In this document: positions 22,641-34,619 of the stretch, piece by piece | Numbering within the stretch: position 1 is the first letter of the stretch | Layout of the letters: the number at the start of each line of letters is the position of its first letter | Assembly: GCF_030272615.1 (NCBI RefSeq) | Contig: NC_081410.1 | Span: 222,943,415-223,007,414 of the forward strand | Direction of reading: 5' to 3' | DNA length: 64,000 nucleotides | Source of the DNA: Cryptomeria japonica | Lineage: Eukaryota > Streptophyta > Pinopsida > Cupressales > Cupressaceae | Program-made: the position numbers and the translations under genes | Notes under the pieces: model-generated | Databases searched by the model: none | The model's input: only the letters and a program-made list of their open reading frames with translations | Told to the model about the DNA's origin: nothing

Positions 22641-23579
22641 AGGGTGATCCCACAATACTGGGTTACACTTTTTGTTACAACCTGATTTTTGTTGAAATCA
22701 TACATTTTTTTAAAAATATAATGATTTAAGCTTTTAAGAGGTCCCATTTTAAGTAGTTAATTGAGGAGAGTTAGATAAAAAAGGCTCTTAGATCAATTTT
22801 TTTTGGATAGAATCTTTCTACTTCTAAATCATATTTGCAATGGAGTCTCCTTTGCACCTATCAAAATGCTAATAAAAAACCACTTTTACATTAGCTTTTG
22901 GAGGGAGGCAAATGAATGCATTTAGAAGTTTTGTTTTTTTAAGTATTTAGTCCTTATTATAAGTTTTCCAAATAGTATAATTTTTAATATATTTATGTTT
23001 TATTTCTTATGAATGTAGGGTTTTCATCAAAAATTAAGGATTGTGTAAAATTGAAAAATAGAGAAAAAAATTGTAAAAAAAATCTTTACCCTAGGTATTG
23101 ATATCCTCATTTCAACACAAAAAGAAGAAGTTAATTCAAATGCATGTTCAAATACACCTCTGTCCAAATTATAATTACTCTGTCTTCAAAAATTATCTAA
23201 AATAAATATATGTAACAAAAAATTATGGAAAAATATCCATTCACTAGATATTGGTGTAACGAAATTAGAATTTCTTTCTTGCTTTAAAAAAATATTATAC
23301 ATTACCTGGAAAGAAATGTCACTTATGAAAAATACTAATTACAGTAAATATTGAGTTATTAAAAGTTACATAATAATATGGACAATTAATTTCTAATTAA
23401 TTTAAAATATATATATTTAGAATCTATATGAAAAATCTCACAAATTAGTACTTTACTCCATCTTCAAATTCTTAATGGTTTAACTATTATAGGTTTTATA
23501 AAGTAAAGATCTGATGCAAAATGTCGATTTTAGTGTCAAGTTTGGCCAAAAAGTGTAGCCCAGTATTATGGGATCACCT
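22641..23579. mobile_element. Non-autonomous DNA element with terminal inverted repeats (MITE-like)
   Basis: The left end AGGGTGATCCCACAATACTG (22641-22660) and the right end, read in reverse complement from 23579, AGGTGATCCCATAATACTGG, are inverted copies. The similarity continues through GGGTTACACTTTTT against GGGCTACACTTTTT, about 33 bases in all. The 939-bp body is very AT-rich with no coding potential. Flanks (TATAAACT and AATAAATA) give no convincing duplication, so the superfamily is not assigned. Confidence 0.65.
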
Positions 23580-23789
23580 AATAAATACACATATCAAAAT
23601 AATTCTATAGAGATTTTGACAATTCATCTGAAATCTTCACTTTTATATGATAAAATATTCTTTAAATATTAATTGTATGTTACAACAAAAATAATTTAAT
23701 GCAATTTTACGAACATCAATTTTAAACCTGACTTGAAATCTTTGACAATCCTACTTTTTTATATAGAAATCCTCACTTAAGGGATATTT
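23580..23789. other. AT-rich spacer
   Basis: Short non-coding gap before the tandem duplication. Confidence 0.4.
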
Positions 23790-24230
23790 GTGGCGGGTTG
23801 AAATGCAAAGCATGAATGAAGCTGTGTTCACCAAGTGTTAAAAGGTGAAGAATTCAAAAGGGGCTCTTTCTAAATAGTCTACTATAAGGATTTGAGGAAC
23901 TTCAGCCCCAAGGAGTGAAGGTGAAGAATCCTAAGTGATCCTTATGGTAACTTCAGCCGCAAGGAGTGGTGTATGCTCCAAATTGAAGGGAAACTGTACT
24001 GAAAGTGAGAGGAAAATTCTCTTATGATGGAAAAATCTCTTGTGGTGATTTGGAATGTCAAACATGAATGAAGCTTTGTTAACCAAATGTTAAAGACGAA
24101 GAATCCAGAAACTTTAGCCCCAAAGAGTGAGGTAGAAGAATCCTAAAAAGTCCTTATGATAACTTAGACCACAAGAAAAAATTGAAAGGAAACTGCACTG
24201 AAAGTGAGGGGAAAAATCCCTTGTGGGTCA
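23790..24230. repeat. Imperfect tandem duplication, two units
   Basis: Unit one (about 23790-24040) and unit two (about 24041-24230) share, in the same order, CATGAATGAAGCT, CCAAGTGTTAAA / CCAAATGTTAAA, GCCCCAAGGAGTGA / GCCCCAAAGAGTGA, GAAGAATCCTAA and GGAAACTGNACTGAAAGTGAG. The second unit is shorter by internal deletions. I do not recognise the sequence. It lies just downstream of the candidate exon on the minus strand. Confidence 0.7.
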
Positions 24231-24249
24231 TAGGGCCAGTGATACTTAC

Positions 24250-24380
24250 CATCTTGAATACTGAGGTGAAGATCTAGGAGATTTGTGGGTAGCACCATTC
24301 CTTTCCTTCTTTAGCATAGGGACAAGGGAATTCATACGTTGCCTTTCTATTTCTCCCAGACCCGTATGCTTAGTCATCAT
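24250..24380 (-). CDS. Candidate first coding exon of an unknown host gene or gene fragment
   Basis: From the ATG at 24380 the minus strand is open for 43 codons plus two bases (MMTKHTGLGEIERQ, then MNSLVPMLKKERNGATHKS, then SPRSSPQYSR) and meets a strong splice donor, GTAAGT, starting at 24249. A TATA box lies about 155 bases upstream. Composition is less AT-rich than the surroundings and codon use looks coding. I do not recognise the protein. Downstream toward lower coordinates I found no matching second exon before the tandem duplication, so this could be a gene start with a long intron, a fragment, or chance. Confidence 0.3.
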
Positions 24381-24531
24381 AGAATCAAGCTGCCTCAAGT
24401 ATTCAACAGTAGAAAAATATCATATCATGGCCCCTTCAAATCACATAATCTAATTAGTTTGGCAGGTTTTTGAAAGATAGCAGTTTCACTTTTGTACCAC
24501 CTATGAAAAGAGAAGAAGAAGTGGACAGAAT

Positions 24532-24542
24532 CCTATATATAT
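24532..24542 (-). promoter_or_regulatory. Possible TATA box for the candidate exon
   Basis: The minus strand reads ATATATATAGG. A start site some 30 bases on would give a leader of about 125 bases before the ATG at 24380. The match is weak support in an AT-rich region. Confidence 0.25.
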
Positions 24543-26412
24543 CCTCTCCTCGGTGCATGAACCATCAACTTTATCCACAAAATTCTAGTGCGATCTACTG
24601 TTTGGCAGTGTAAAACTTGCAAAATTCAATAGAAAATGGAGAGACTGGTCAATCGGGCATGCAAATTTCAATTCCATTGGGGGAAAATGGCAATTCAAAT
24701 ACAGAATAATGCTTAAAAAAAGGCTTTTAATGACTCATCGATTCATGACAGTTGAACGTTAAATTAGATCATGTTGTAGTCTGACACAGTGAATTTAGAC
24801 GATTGATTAGACAACCCAAATGCCATCGAGAGATTGGGTCCACACATTTTTGTAAAAAATTGCCATAAATTCTGATTTCCTGACGACCCACATCATCATC
24901 TGTTCTTTAAAAGGATTGATTGTGGTTTCTTCCACATTGATTATGACTGTCAGATTGAGATGACTCAACTAGATTGGAATGAATCCTCACATCTATTTTG
25001 GCTCCATCATGTGACATGTTTATTCTTTTCTTATTTATTTCCTGATAACTAGAAATCTAAGGCAAGCAAATCAGATCTCTTGCCTAACACATCTCTTTAT
25101 GATAAGAGGTGTTTCCTTGTGTCTTTTCAGAGCTTGCAGACCTCATTTTCTATCCATCACCTACCATTTCAGGATTTGTTGACTAATTCCACTTGGAAAA
25201 TCAACGGCTGTAGATGCATGGGATCCTTGACTGATTCTGACATCAGATCAGGCTCTTAGAACTTGCATATGCCATTTGGTCCCACACTTGAGTTAAAATT
25301 GAGTATTGATGATTCTTTTCATATATTATCTGTGGTTATTCTTTTGTGTGCAGTTTTTTGCTTGGCTGGATAGATGTTTCCCTTCACATCTACATGATTC
25401 AATAAAATTGTAATGAAAGGTACTTCTTAGCTGGCATTGTATTATTCTTGATCTTGGGAGTAATGAAATTATGCTAAGGAGCTCCAGGTGTATGAGTTCA
25501 AAAGGGCAATCAAGCAAGCTTTTCATATAAATTCAAAACAACCTTGAAATGACTATAGAAGAAAATAGAAGAAAAGGAGGAAAATAAGGGACGAGAGATC
25601 ATGTGGATTAAGAATACATATGGAGATAGATTCCTTTGATAGGGATAGGATCTTGTTTTACTTAGCAAGCAATGATCACATATGAGCCACTTCACATCTT
25701 ATCTTTTCCTAGTTTAGTTTGGTTCACATCTTCTTTGAATTTTTGTTGTAAGGTTGTCTTGTTAAAGTTTTTATGATCCACGAGAATGTATCATCTACTT
25801 AAATTTTTTATTTTTTTAATTATTAAAGTTTATCTTTTATAGTAGTATAAAATCTTGTGATAAAAGTTTTCAATAAATTATTATGTTTTTTATTGTATTT
25901 GCAATGGTGTAATTTTGGATTGTTTGATGACACATTTTGTGTTAGTAGTAGTCCGTTATGGATTGCATTAGGGAACGAGTTAGTAGTTCACTTGTAAAAT
26001 AAAAACTCACATATTAAAGATGAGCATTTGCAATCATTGGTTGTAACAATATTAGTTTTTTTTTTTCTACCAACAAAGATTTGGTTTGGTTTATAGGTTG
26101 TAATCCTTTATCTCAATAGTCTATCTATCCCCTTTTAAGAAATCTTGCTCTTTAGAATATATTGTTGGACACTAGGAAGAAGTGCATAGGCACTAATTCT
26201 ATTTTTAGAAATATTGTGCCTAAACTTATTTAATGTTTTCATGAAAGCCTACACTTTCTCATCTACAAATTAATATTTGTCCTCATAATCCTTATAGGAT
26301 TGTTTGACAAAGAAAATAGAATACTCATTATCATTTTCTTCCTTTTTGAGTTAGCAAAATACACTAAGGCGGGGGGGGCTGGGTTATGAGTTAGCAAAGA
26401 AAATAGAATACT
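24543..26412. other. Spacer with rearranged junction at its right end
   Basis: Moderately AT-rich and non-coding as far as I can see. The last 100 bases contain duplicated short blocks, CAAAGAAAATAGAATACT at 26308-26325 and 26395-26412 and GAGTTAGCAAA at 26348 and 26388, which mark the break point of truncated element B. Confidence 0.5.
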
Positions 26413-28785
26413 GTCGGTTTCTCATATTCCGGTGGCCCTATACTAGTTGTCTTGTCCTCTATTGGTTTCTCAGTCTCTGGTTGCTCTGTTTGAGCTGGTA
26501 TCTTAGTGTTCTGAGAGTCTACTGTGTGTGTTGGTTTCTCTGAAATTTTGTTGTCCTCAACACTATCTGCCTTAACCTCTGTAGTTTCTTTGTCCACAAC
26601 AATGTTTATATCTTGAGTATCTACACTCATGGTGAAAAGTATCTCAAACTCCGAGTTAGTATCATCATGAGTTATACCTTCTGTAGCCATATCCAGTGGA
26701 TTAGCTGTATGAACCGGTGATGTTGAAGGTGGGGTGTCTTGAGCTGGTGGAGGGATGTTATTTGTTACTTTTATAGAAGGTACACCACCTATTTTACCTT
26801 TTCCCTTGTCTTTTTGATATACCTTGAATGTCTTTTCCATTTTTGGTTTGCTTCTTTCCTCTTGCTTTTCCTTCTCTACAAAGAATATGTCCCATTTATC
26901 TGCAGTCTCATCTGCAATTTCTTTAACCCTTCCAGTCATCAGGCTTACTTGTCGGTGTCCACTGATAAATACTGACTGGTTAGCTTCAGAAATAATCTTA
27001 TCTATCTCTTCCTTAGAATTTACTGGATGCACAACCAAGAGTGCTTCAAATTTCAACTTCTTGTCCAGTTCCATCACAGATAGCCTTTTAGTTTCCAATC
27101 TCATGTATAAATCATTGGGTAACTCATCAATCACTTCTATCAAAACTTTCTTGTAAATATCTAAATGTAGAATAATGCTTTCTTCAATGGTGTTTTTGTT
27201 GGAATCATTGGAAGAATTATACCATTTGCATACATTAGACAAATTCCCTTCCTTTGTAATCTCAATCAATAGATCATCTAGTGTGGGGGTAACCGGTGTT
27301 TGTTTCTTCTTTGGTGTAAGCTTCTTCTGTGGTTTCCTAACTCCTTGCTACTTCTTCCTTAGTGTTCTAGTTTTCTTAGGAGGAGGAGGAGGTACCGATG
27401 GGGTTTTCCTTTTCCTTTCCACTCTTTTAAACTCAACGGCCTTACCACTATCGATATCAGAAGATGTTATAACTGGTGAAACAACATGCTTCAGGTTGCA
27501 GTCCTTCAAGCTCACTTGCTGATATACCACTGATATTCATGACATTTTCTTTGATTTCTTTGACCTTATTGGAGGCATCTCTGATAAAATTTTCTCTTCT
27601 TTTTATCCTCTTCTGCATAGATACATTACTCTCAATAGTTTTTGCATTACCAAAGAATTTCTCAGATGGCTCCCTTTGTGCATCAAGTAGAGCTTTAGCA
27701 TATGTCTCCAAAACAGATAGGTCTACCTCATAACCCATCTCAGTAACCCAAATAGTTATGGGGCTTGCTGCTTCCATCCAAGTCTCATCTCTCTTAATGA
27801 CAAAACAGATTTCCGTGTCATACTTATCAATTGTGCTCTGCGGTAGTTTCTCTCTTGCTCTCATCTTAGTTTGAAATATTTTGAAGTAGTCTATAATGTT
27901 CTTATCACAGTTAGTGCCCATACCGGTGAAAGCTTCCTATATTTTTTTTCCTACCGGGATGTCATAACCAAAAGCCTTGTGACCTATGTCGGGTATCTCT
28001 TTGGTAAAGTATAGCATCAGGCATACCAGCAGGTTTCCAAAACGAAAAGTACCTTTCTTGTTGCCCTTAATCTTCTTCAAATTGTCAATTAATTAATCTT
28101 TAAGCCATTCACAAACATCTATCTTAGCATTATTGTTCACCATCTCATATGCACTGTGAATACAAAGGCTAGAAAAAAAATTCAGTCTATTTGCATGAGC
28201 TGCTTTGTATCCTAGTACCATACTCACACATCTCACATTTATATCCTTAACATCATTCTCTAAGTGACCTTCTATCATATATGGCTCCAGTTAAATCCAT
28301 AACTCCCTTGTTAGGTATTTTCTTGGTTTTATCAAGCCTACTACCGATTGAAGGTAAACCAGTAACTGCCTTAATTGCTTCCCTAGTTATCTTGCAAACC
28401 AACTCTAACCATATGAACTCTACATGGACTCTGCTCAATACAAGTCTTACAACTTCCTTTGGAAATTTGGGAATGTTCAGAATCTCTACAAAACCTAAGT
28501 CTTCCACAATCTTATGTTCAGGTTTAATCACACCATTTCCATCAGTAGTAACCTCATTAAATATTTTCTTCAAATCCTCAATCCCTAGGTTTTCTATGTT
28601 GCAATGTATGTAGATTCTAGGGTCTTTTGCAAATGCTACACCCTTTGGAATTTTCAAAATAGCTCTGACAGAATCATCCTGCTTTGCAATCTCGGGGATA
28701 ACTTAAATACGGGTCTAGGGCATTTGACATTTTCCACAATGGTAGGATTCAAAATAAACTCAAGAACAAAAGATGAGGATGCCAT
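26413..28785 (-). pseudogene. Element B ORF2, truncated and frameshifted
   Basis: The start at 28785 (MASSSFVLEF) matches the ORF2 starts of C and D. Pieces in different frames follow the family order: YIHCNIENLG; LVLSRVHVEFIWLE; IKAVTGLPSIGSRL; VRCVSMVLGYKAAHANRLN; IWVTEMGYEVDLSVLETYAK; then a Lys/Pro-rich linker with PPPPPKKTRTLRKK and a helical part with MELDKKLKFEALLVVHPVNS. The frame ends at the truncation point, in the acidic linker region. There are at least two frameshifts. The function is unknown, as for the other copies. Confidence 0.75.
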
Positions 28786-29085
28786 TTCAAAAGATAAATA
28801 CCTCTTAACCAAAATTCTGAATGCTTGAAAATCACTTCGTAGCTTCGTCTTAGGATGCCATTGCTTAGTTTCACACTCTCTGATGTTTGAATGCTTGGTG
28901 AGTCGAAAATGAAGGATCTTTGATGTTATATAGTGAAATATCTTTCAACAATCACATTAAATGCTCGCCGATTAAGTGAAAACTTAACACATCTGCTGAT
29001 AAAGAAGAAATGTATCTTCTCACCATCAACCGAGGGTAGAATGCATGATTTTCAACTTGCTGCAATACCCCCTAAGGATTATTAC

Positions 29086-29939
29086 TCAGTTAGATGAAGA
29101 ATCTCCTGTTGGTGGAGGATTACTCTGTTCTACCGATGCAAAGATAGTTTCATCAGTTCTCCAATCACTCTTCTTAATCCATTGTTTTGAGAATTCTTTC
29201 TTTACTTAATCTACCGTTTCTTTGCCCTTCAAACTCGATCCTTTGTTGTTTGCCGGTGTATTCTTGCTTCTACAAAATTTTGCAATATGTCCAATCTTGT
29301 TACATGCCTAACAAGTTACATTATTCCTTTGAATATCTTTGCCATATCCTTGACCAGTTTGTGATCTGCATTGATTAGATAAATGCTCAAATCTTCCACA
29401 AACATAACATTTCACATTCATTCTACAATTTTCTGAATTATGACCAACTTTGTTGCATTTGGAACATTGATTGGTGGGTGAGTTTGTATTCTGATTATTT
29501 CTAAATCTACACTGATTTTCTCTGTGACCATATTTGTTGCAATTAAAACATTTCCCATTAAATTTATAAGCATTAGGTTGTCTTACCGGTTTGTTCTGAT
29601 CTTGATTATTTGCAGTACCGAGACTTTCTCCATGTTCAAATCCAAGTCCATTTGTATCTCCATTAGGTTTTTGTCTTTTAAGCATGTCATCAAGTTTTTT
29701 TGAACTTTTCTTGAATTTATCTTTGTGTTCATTTGCAGTAACCAACTCATTTTCCAAAATTCCAACTTGTCTTGTAAGCTCCTCCTTATCATGTTGCATG
29801 TGAATCAGATATGTCCTTAGCATATCATTTTCATGACCAAGTCTCATATTTTCATTTCCAACATCATTAAGTCTCCTAGTCAAGTCTTCTTCATTCTTCT
29901 CCCTATCTTCAATATCCTTACATAACCTCATAGTCATAT
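29086..29939 (-). pseudogene. Element B Gag, second part (after the insertion of element C)
   Basis: It resumes at MTMRLCKDIEDREKNEEDL directly after the target site of element C. It continues the coiled coil, then the knuckles CFNCNKYGHRENQC, CSKCNKVGHNSENC and CYVCGRFEHLSNQC. A fourth, ACNKIGHIAKFC, follows a stop in place of the codon between its first Cys pair (a TGC-TAG change near 29308). The likely end is the TGA at 29086 by comparison with D. Knuckle spacing C-x2-C-x4-H-x4-C is kept in all. Confidence 0.8.
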
Positions 29940-30773
29940 TGTTAGATTGAATGACAGTCCCAAAGACACTGTGAGAGGGGGGGGGGGTGAATTAGTGTCT
30001 AACCAGTTTGTTGAATATTTAAACTTATTAATAACTTTGCATCCCAAAACAATGTACCGGTAAATAAGAATTATTACAATAAACATAAATAATAGAGACA
30101 ACATAGAAATAGACCATAACACAAGATATTTAATGAGGAAACCCAGTGTGGGAAAAACCTCCGTGGGATTTGTGACCCACAATATTTACTCACTAGCCAA
30201 TGAATAAATACTACTTACAATGAGGGGCCTGCACATGCAGGGAGGTCAACATCCTAGAGTTCACTGCTCAATAAGAGTCACACTGACTACAAAATGGATT
30301 ATCAAATCCAATATAATGTACTGCTCAAAACAACATCTCTCATGTTAGGTTTAGTACTAGTTTAAGCTTAGTCAATAACCAAAACCTTCATTGTCAACTA
30401 TATCACCTTATACAAAATTGCCTTATCACACATTATAAATTTCTTCCATCTATATACAAAAATGACCTATAAGATCTCATACATATATGAGTCTTTTACA
30501 ATATACCATGTCGGCTTTACAAAAGATAATTACATTACAAAACAATTCATATAAACAAAACTTTATCTCATGTTGGCTAGGGTGTCGATATGCTTGTTGC
30601 CAATGTAATTTGAACGTCGGTGAAGTGCCTGTCGGTGCCGGTGTCTACCAGTGTATGAAGTTTATGATGTCAGGCATGTAGAAACCAATTGTCGGTGACT
30701 TTCCAGTTGGTTTCCAGATGGTTGCCATCAATGACAACATCAACTATTCTCATAAGAGTGTAGAATGCGAACA
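29940..30773 (-). repeat. Element C 3' LTR
   Basis: On the plus strand it begins TGTTAGATTG and ends GAATGCGAACA. It contains the G-run hairpin, arms AGACACT (29964-29970) and AGTGTCT (29993-29999), and the palindrome CCTGCACATGCAGG (30228-30241). Confidence 0.92.
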
Positions 30774-30787
30774 ATCTCCCCCTTTGG
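30774..30787 (-). promoter_or_regulatory. Element C polypurine tract
   Basis: The minus strand reads CCAAAGGGGGAGAT directly before the 3' LTR, almost the same as in element A. Confidence 0.85.
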
Positions 30788-31041
30788 CATTGATGGCAAC
30801 ACTCATGAGAAAAATCCAAAAGCTATTTCCAAAAACTAAAGTCCAAAAATATTCCAAAAAGATGTGCTCCCCCTGAGCAAGTGATCTCCTTTGTACAAGC
30901 ATTTTTCTCTCCGCTACTCCCTCTTTGACATCAATGACAAAGGTTGTCAAAAATAATCAAACAAGTGCAAAAATTTCACCTCAAAGTCTATAACTGGTTG
31001 GTTATAATCTAAAAAATATCTACCAAAACTAAATTCAAACT

Positions 31042-34000
31042 CTACATAAACCTTTTGCTATCATTCAAAGTTTCCTCAGTCTGTTGGATCATGTCGGTGA
31101 GATAATGCATGTGTTCTTTTGGTGATCGCTCTCCTTGAACTAATGCCTTAGATATTTCAATTCTCTAAGTGATAAGATTATCCAACTTAGGACCAAGTTT
31201 ATTTTTAAGTTCCCGGGCATTTGACCTTATCCTTGCCTTCTCATTCTCAAGTTTCTCTAACTTCTCAAAAACTGCCATTTCCTACTAAAAAACTAATATA
31301 TGTTTGGATGAACCAATTATATTATCTGCTATATCATCAATTCCTTTTTGTGTTTTTCTTATCTCCTCATCTATGTCCTTTGTCAAAAGGTGAGGTTTGC
31401 ATGTTTCACTATATAGCTCCTTGTACTCCAAAATTGTAGAGTTAAGTACCGGTAATAATGTATTTAAGTGTTCTGTACACTTCTTTATAGTGTCTTCAAA
31501 GAATGTGTTTTTCTCTTTTTCAACTCTCTCCTTAATTGTGTCCTCATTCACCTTATTAATAGTTATTAAATTATCAGCAATAAATTTGGACAATGTGTCC
31601 AATTTACCCAAAGAATTAGTAATGTGATCTATTTTACAATTTTGTGCAATCAACTTAAGAATAGGTAATGTGTTGTTAATTGCCTTAAAAGCCAATGCAT
31701 TGAAATCCATTATCTTCTTAATTGAATCCAAAAGTACCTCTATAACATTGGTAGGTCTGAATTCACCTGTAGATGTGTCGGATGTCTGACCAATCATCTT
31801 AACTATTTCCTCTTTACTCCCACCAGAAGTATCCATTTTGCTTTTATTTTCCTCTGGTGGATCTATCTGGGTTTGTACCTCAACCTTTAATGGTTTCTCA
31901 GTCTATTTCAGTGTCTTAGAGATTGCTGATTTCTCTGTCTCTATGTGCACCTTTGCCTCAGTTTGTTTCTCTACTAGTTTCTTTGTCTTCGGTGGCCCTG
32001 TGCTAGTACCTTTATCTTCAGTATGTTTTTCAGTCTGTGTTGGTTGCTCTGTTTGTGTTGATGTCTCAGTTTCAACAGTTTGTACTGGTTTCTCTTCTAT
32101 GTTGCTATTGTCAACATTGTCTGACTTGACTTCAGAGGTTTCCTTATCCACAACAATGTTTACCTCTTGAGTATCCACATTCACTGTAAAAGGTATCTCT
32201 GACTCAGGATTAGTATCATCATGTCTTATTCCTTCAGTGTCAATAACCAGTGGATCTTCTGAGTGTACCGATGCAGTATCCAAAGGTGGCGGTGGAAGAT
32301 TGACAGTAATCTAATGTTTGGAACTCCACCAATTTTTCTTTTACCCTTGTCCTTTTGGTAAACCTTAAATGTCTTCTTAGGTCTCTTCATTTCCTCTTGT
32401 TTTTCTTTCTCCACAAAGAATATATCCCAATTATCTTATGTTTCATCTGCAATTTCCTTCACTCTTCCAGCCATCAGGCTTACATGCTAGTGTCCACTAA
32501 CAAATACAGATCGGTTAGCTTCAGAGATAAGTTCATCAATTTCTTCCTTGGAATTTACTGGATGAATTGCCAAGAGTGATTCAACCTTCAATTTCTTATC
32601 CAATTCCATCACTGATAGCCTTTTTTCTTCTAGTCTCATGTAGAGATCATTTGGTAGCTCATCAATCACCTCTATCAAAAATTTCTTATATATATCCAAG
32701 TGTAGAATAATGCTTTCCTCAATGGTGTTTCTGTCAGTATCATTTGAAGTATACCATTTATTCACATTAGACAAATTACCTTCCTCTATTATCTCATTCA
32801 GTAAGTCATTCAATGTGGGGGTAACCGATGTCTGTTTCTTCTTAGGTGTAAGTTTCTTCTTCGGTTCCATAACTGGTTGTTGTTTCTTCCTTAGTGTCTT
32901 AGTTTTCTTAGGTGGATGAGAGGGTACTGGTGAGGGTTTTCTCTTCCTTTCTACTCTTTTAAACTCAGTTGCCTTACCACTATCAGTGTCGGAAGATGTT
33001 ACAACCGGTGAAACATGTGCTTTAGGTTGTAGTCCTTCAATTTCACTTGTCGATATACCACTGATGTTCATAGCATATTCTTTGATTTCTTTTAGCTTCT
33101 TGGATGCATCCCTAATGAATTTTTCTCTTCTCTTAGTCCTTTTCTGCATAGACACATTACTAGCTATGGTTTCAACACTTCCAAATATTTCCTCAGATGG
33201 TTCTCTTGGTGCTTCAAGCAGTGCTTTTGCATACGTTTCCAGAACATGTAGATCAACCTCATAACCCATTTCAGTAACCCAAATAGTTCTAGGGCTTACT
33301 GTTTCCATCCAGGTTTCATCTCTTTTAATGACAAAATAGATTTGCTTCTCATATTTCTCAACTATGCTATGAGGAATCCTTTCCCTAGCTCTCATCTTAG
33401 ATTGGAAAGTTTTAAAGTAATCTGTTATGTTATTATCTCTATCAGTTCCCATGCCGGTAAAAGCTTCCTATAGTTGTTTTCCTACCGGTATATCATAACC
33501 AAAGTCTTTGTGTCCTGTACCAGGGATCTCTTTGGTGAAATATAACATCAAACATACCAGAAGGTTTCCAAAGCGGAAAGTACCTTTCTTGTCTCCCTTA
33601 ATCTTTTTCAAGTTGTCAATAAGCTCATCTTTTAACCATTCACACACATCTATCTTAGCATTGTTGTTTATCATTTCATAAGCATTGTAAATACAAAGAC
33701 TGGAAACAAAATTGAGTCTATTAGCATGTGTGGCTTTGTATCCAAGAACCATACTTACATATCTCACATTAATGTCCTTAATGTCATTTACTCTAAGTGA
33801 TCTATTGTCAGATGTTGCTCTGGTTATGCTTGTCACCATTTTGTTGGGAATCTTCTTTGTCTTAACAGGTCTACTATCGATTGAGGGTAAACCAGTAACT
33901 GCCCATTTTTTCTTGTTAGGTTATCTTACAAACAAAATCCAACCATAAGAATTCTCCATGTGCTCTACTCAATACAATCCTTACCACTTCCTCTGGAAAT

Positions 34001-34320
34001 TGAGGGATATTCAGTATCTCCACAAAACTTAAAGTTTCCACAATCTTATGTTCGGGTTTAACAATTCCATGTTCATTGCAAATGACCTTATGAAACATTT
34101 TCATTAACTCCTCAGATCCTAGGTCTTCTATATTGCAATGTATGTAAATCCTAGGGTCTTCTGCAAATGCTACACCCTTAGGTATTTTTGAAAAATCTCC
34201 TATAGAATCGTCTTGCTTCACAATCTCAGAAATTATTTTGAATATGGGCCTAGGGCGTTTCACATTCTCCACAATGGTAGGGTTCAGAATAAATTCAGGA
34301 ACAGAAGACGAAGAAGCCAT
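31042..34320 (-). pseudogene. Element C ORF2 (about 1090 codons, interrupted)
   Basis: The start at 34320 is MASSSSVPEFILNPTIVEN. It follows the same order as D: YIHCNIEDLG, IVLSRAHGEFLWLD, a break, MVLGYKATHANRLNFVSSL, FRFGNLLVCLMLYFTKEIPG, then FVIKRDETWMETVSPRTIW and MGYEVDLHVLETYAKALL. Next come a basic linker with PPKKTKTLRKK, a helical region, an acidic Thr/Glu-rich linker and the C-terminal coiled coil with ETCKPHLLTKDIDEEI. The end is taken as the TAG at 31042. Frameshifts near 33850 and 32400 and several stops make it non-functional. The globular core has no motif I can assign. Confidence 0.78.
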
Positions 34321-34504
34321 TATGAAAAATACCTCTTATTCAAATGTTTGCTGAATGCTTGAAAAACACTTCTCAAATTCGCCTTGAATGCATTTGCTTG
34401 ATTTTGTGCTCACAGAAAGTTTGAATGCTCGGTGAGTTTGAAATGAGGGTTTCCTGGTGCTTTATAGCTAAAAAATTCTTTAAAACATCATTAAATGCTT
34501 GCCG

Positions 34505-34522
34505 GTTAAGTGAAAACTTAAC
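34505..34522 (-). other. Intercistronic hairpin between gag and ORF2 of element C
   Basis: GTTAAGTTTTCACTTAAC on the minus strand: seven-pair perfect stem and four-base loop. The same hairpin occurs at 28971-28988 in B (one pair lost) and 60639-60656 in D (loop TCTC). Confidence 0.6.
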
Positions 34523-34619
34523 ACACCTACCGGTAAAAAAGAAATGTATCTTCTCACCATCAACCAAGGGTAGAATGCATGTTTTTCAATTCGCTGCCAT
34601 ACCCCCAAGGGATTATTCC

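Noticed and set aside
23790-24230. The tandem duplication as a CRISPR-like or satellite array
   Set aside because: Only two diverged units of about 200-250 bp; no regular spacers.
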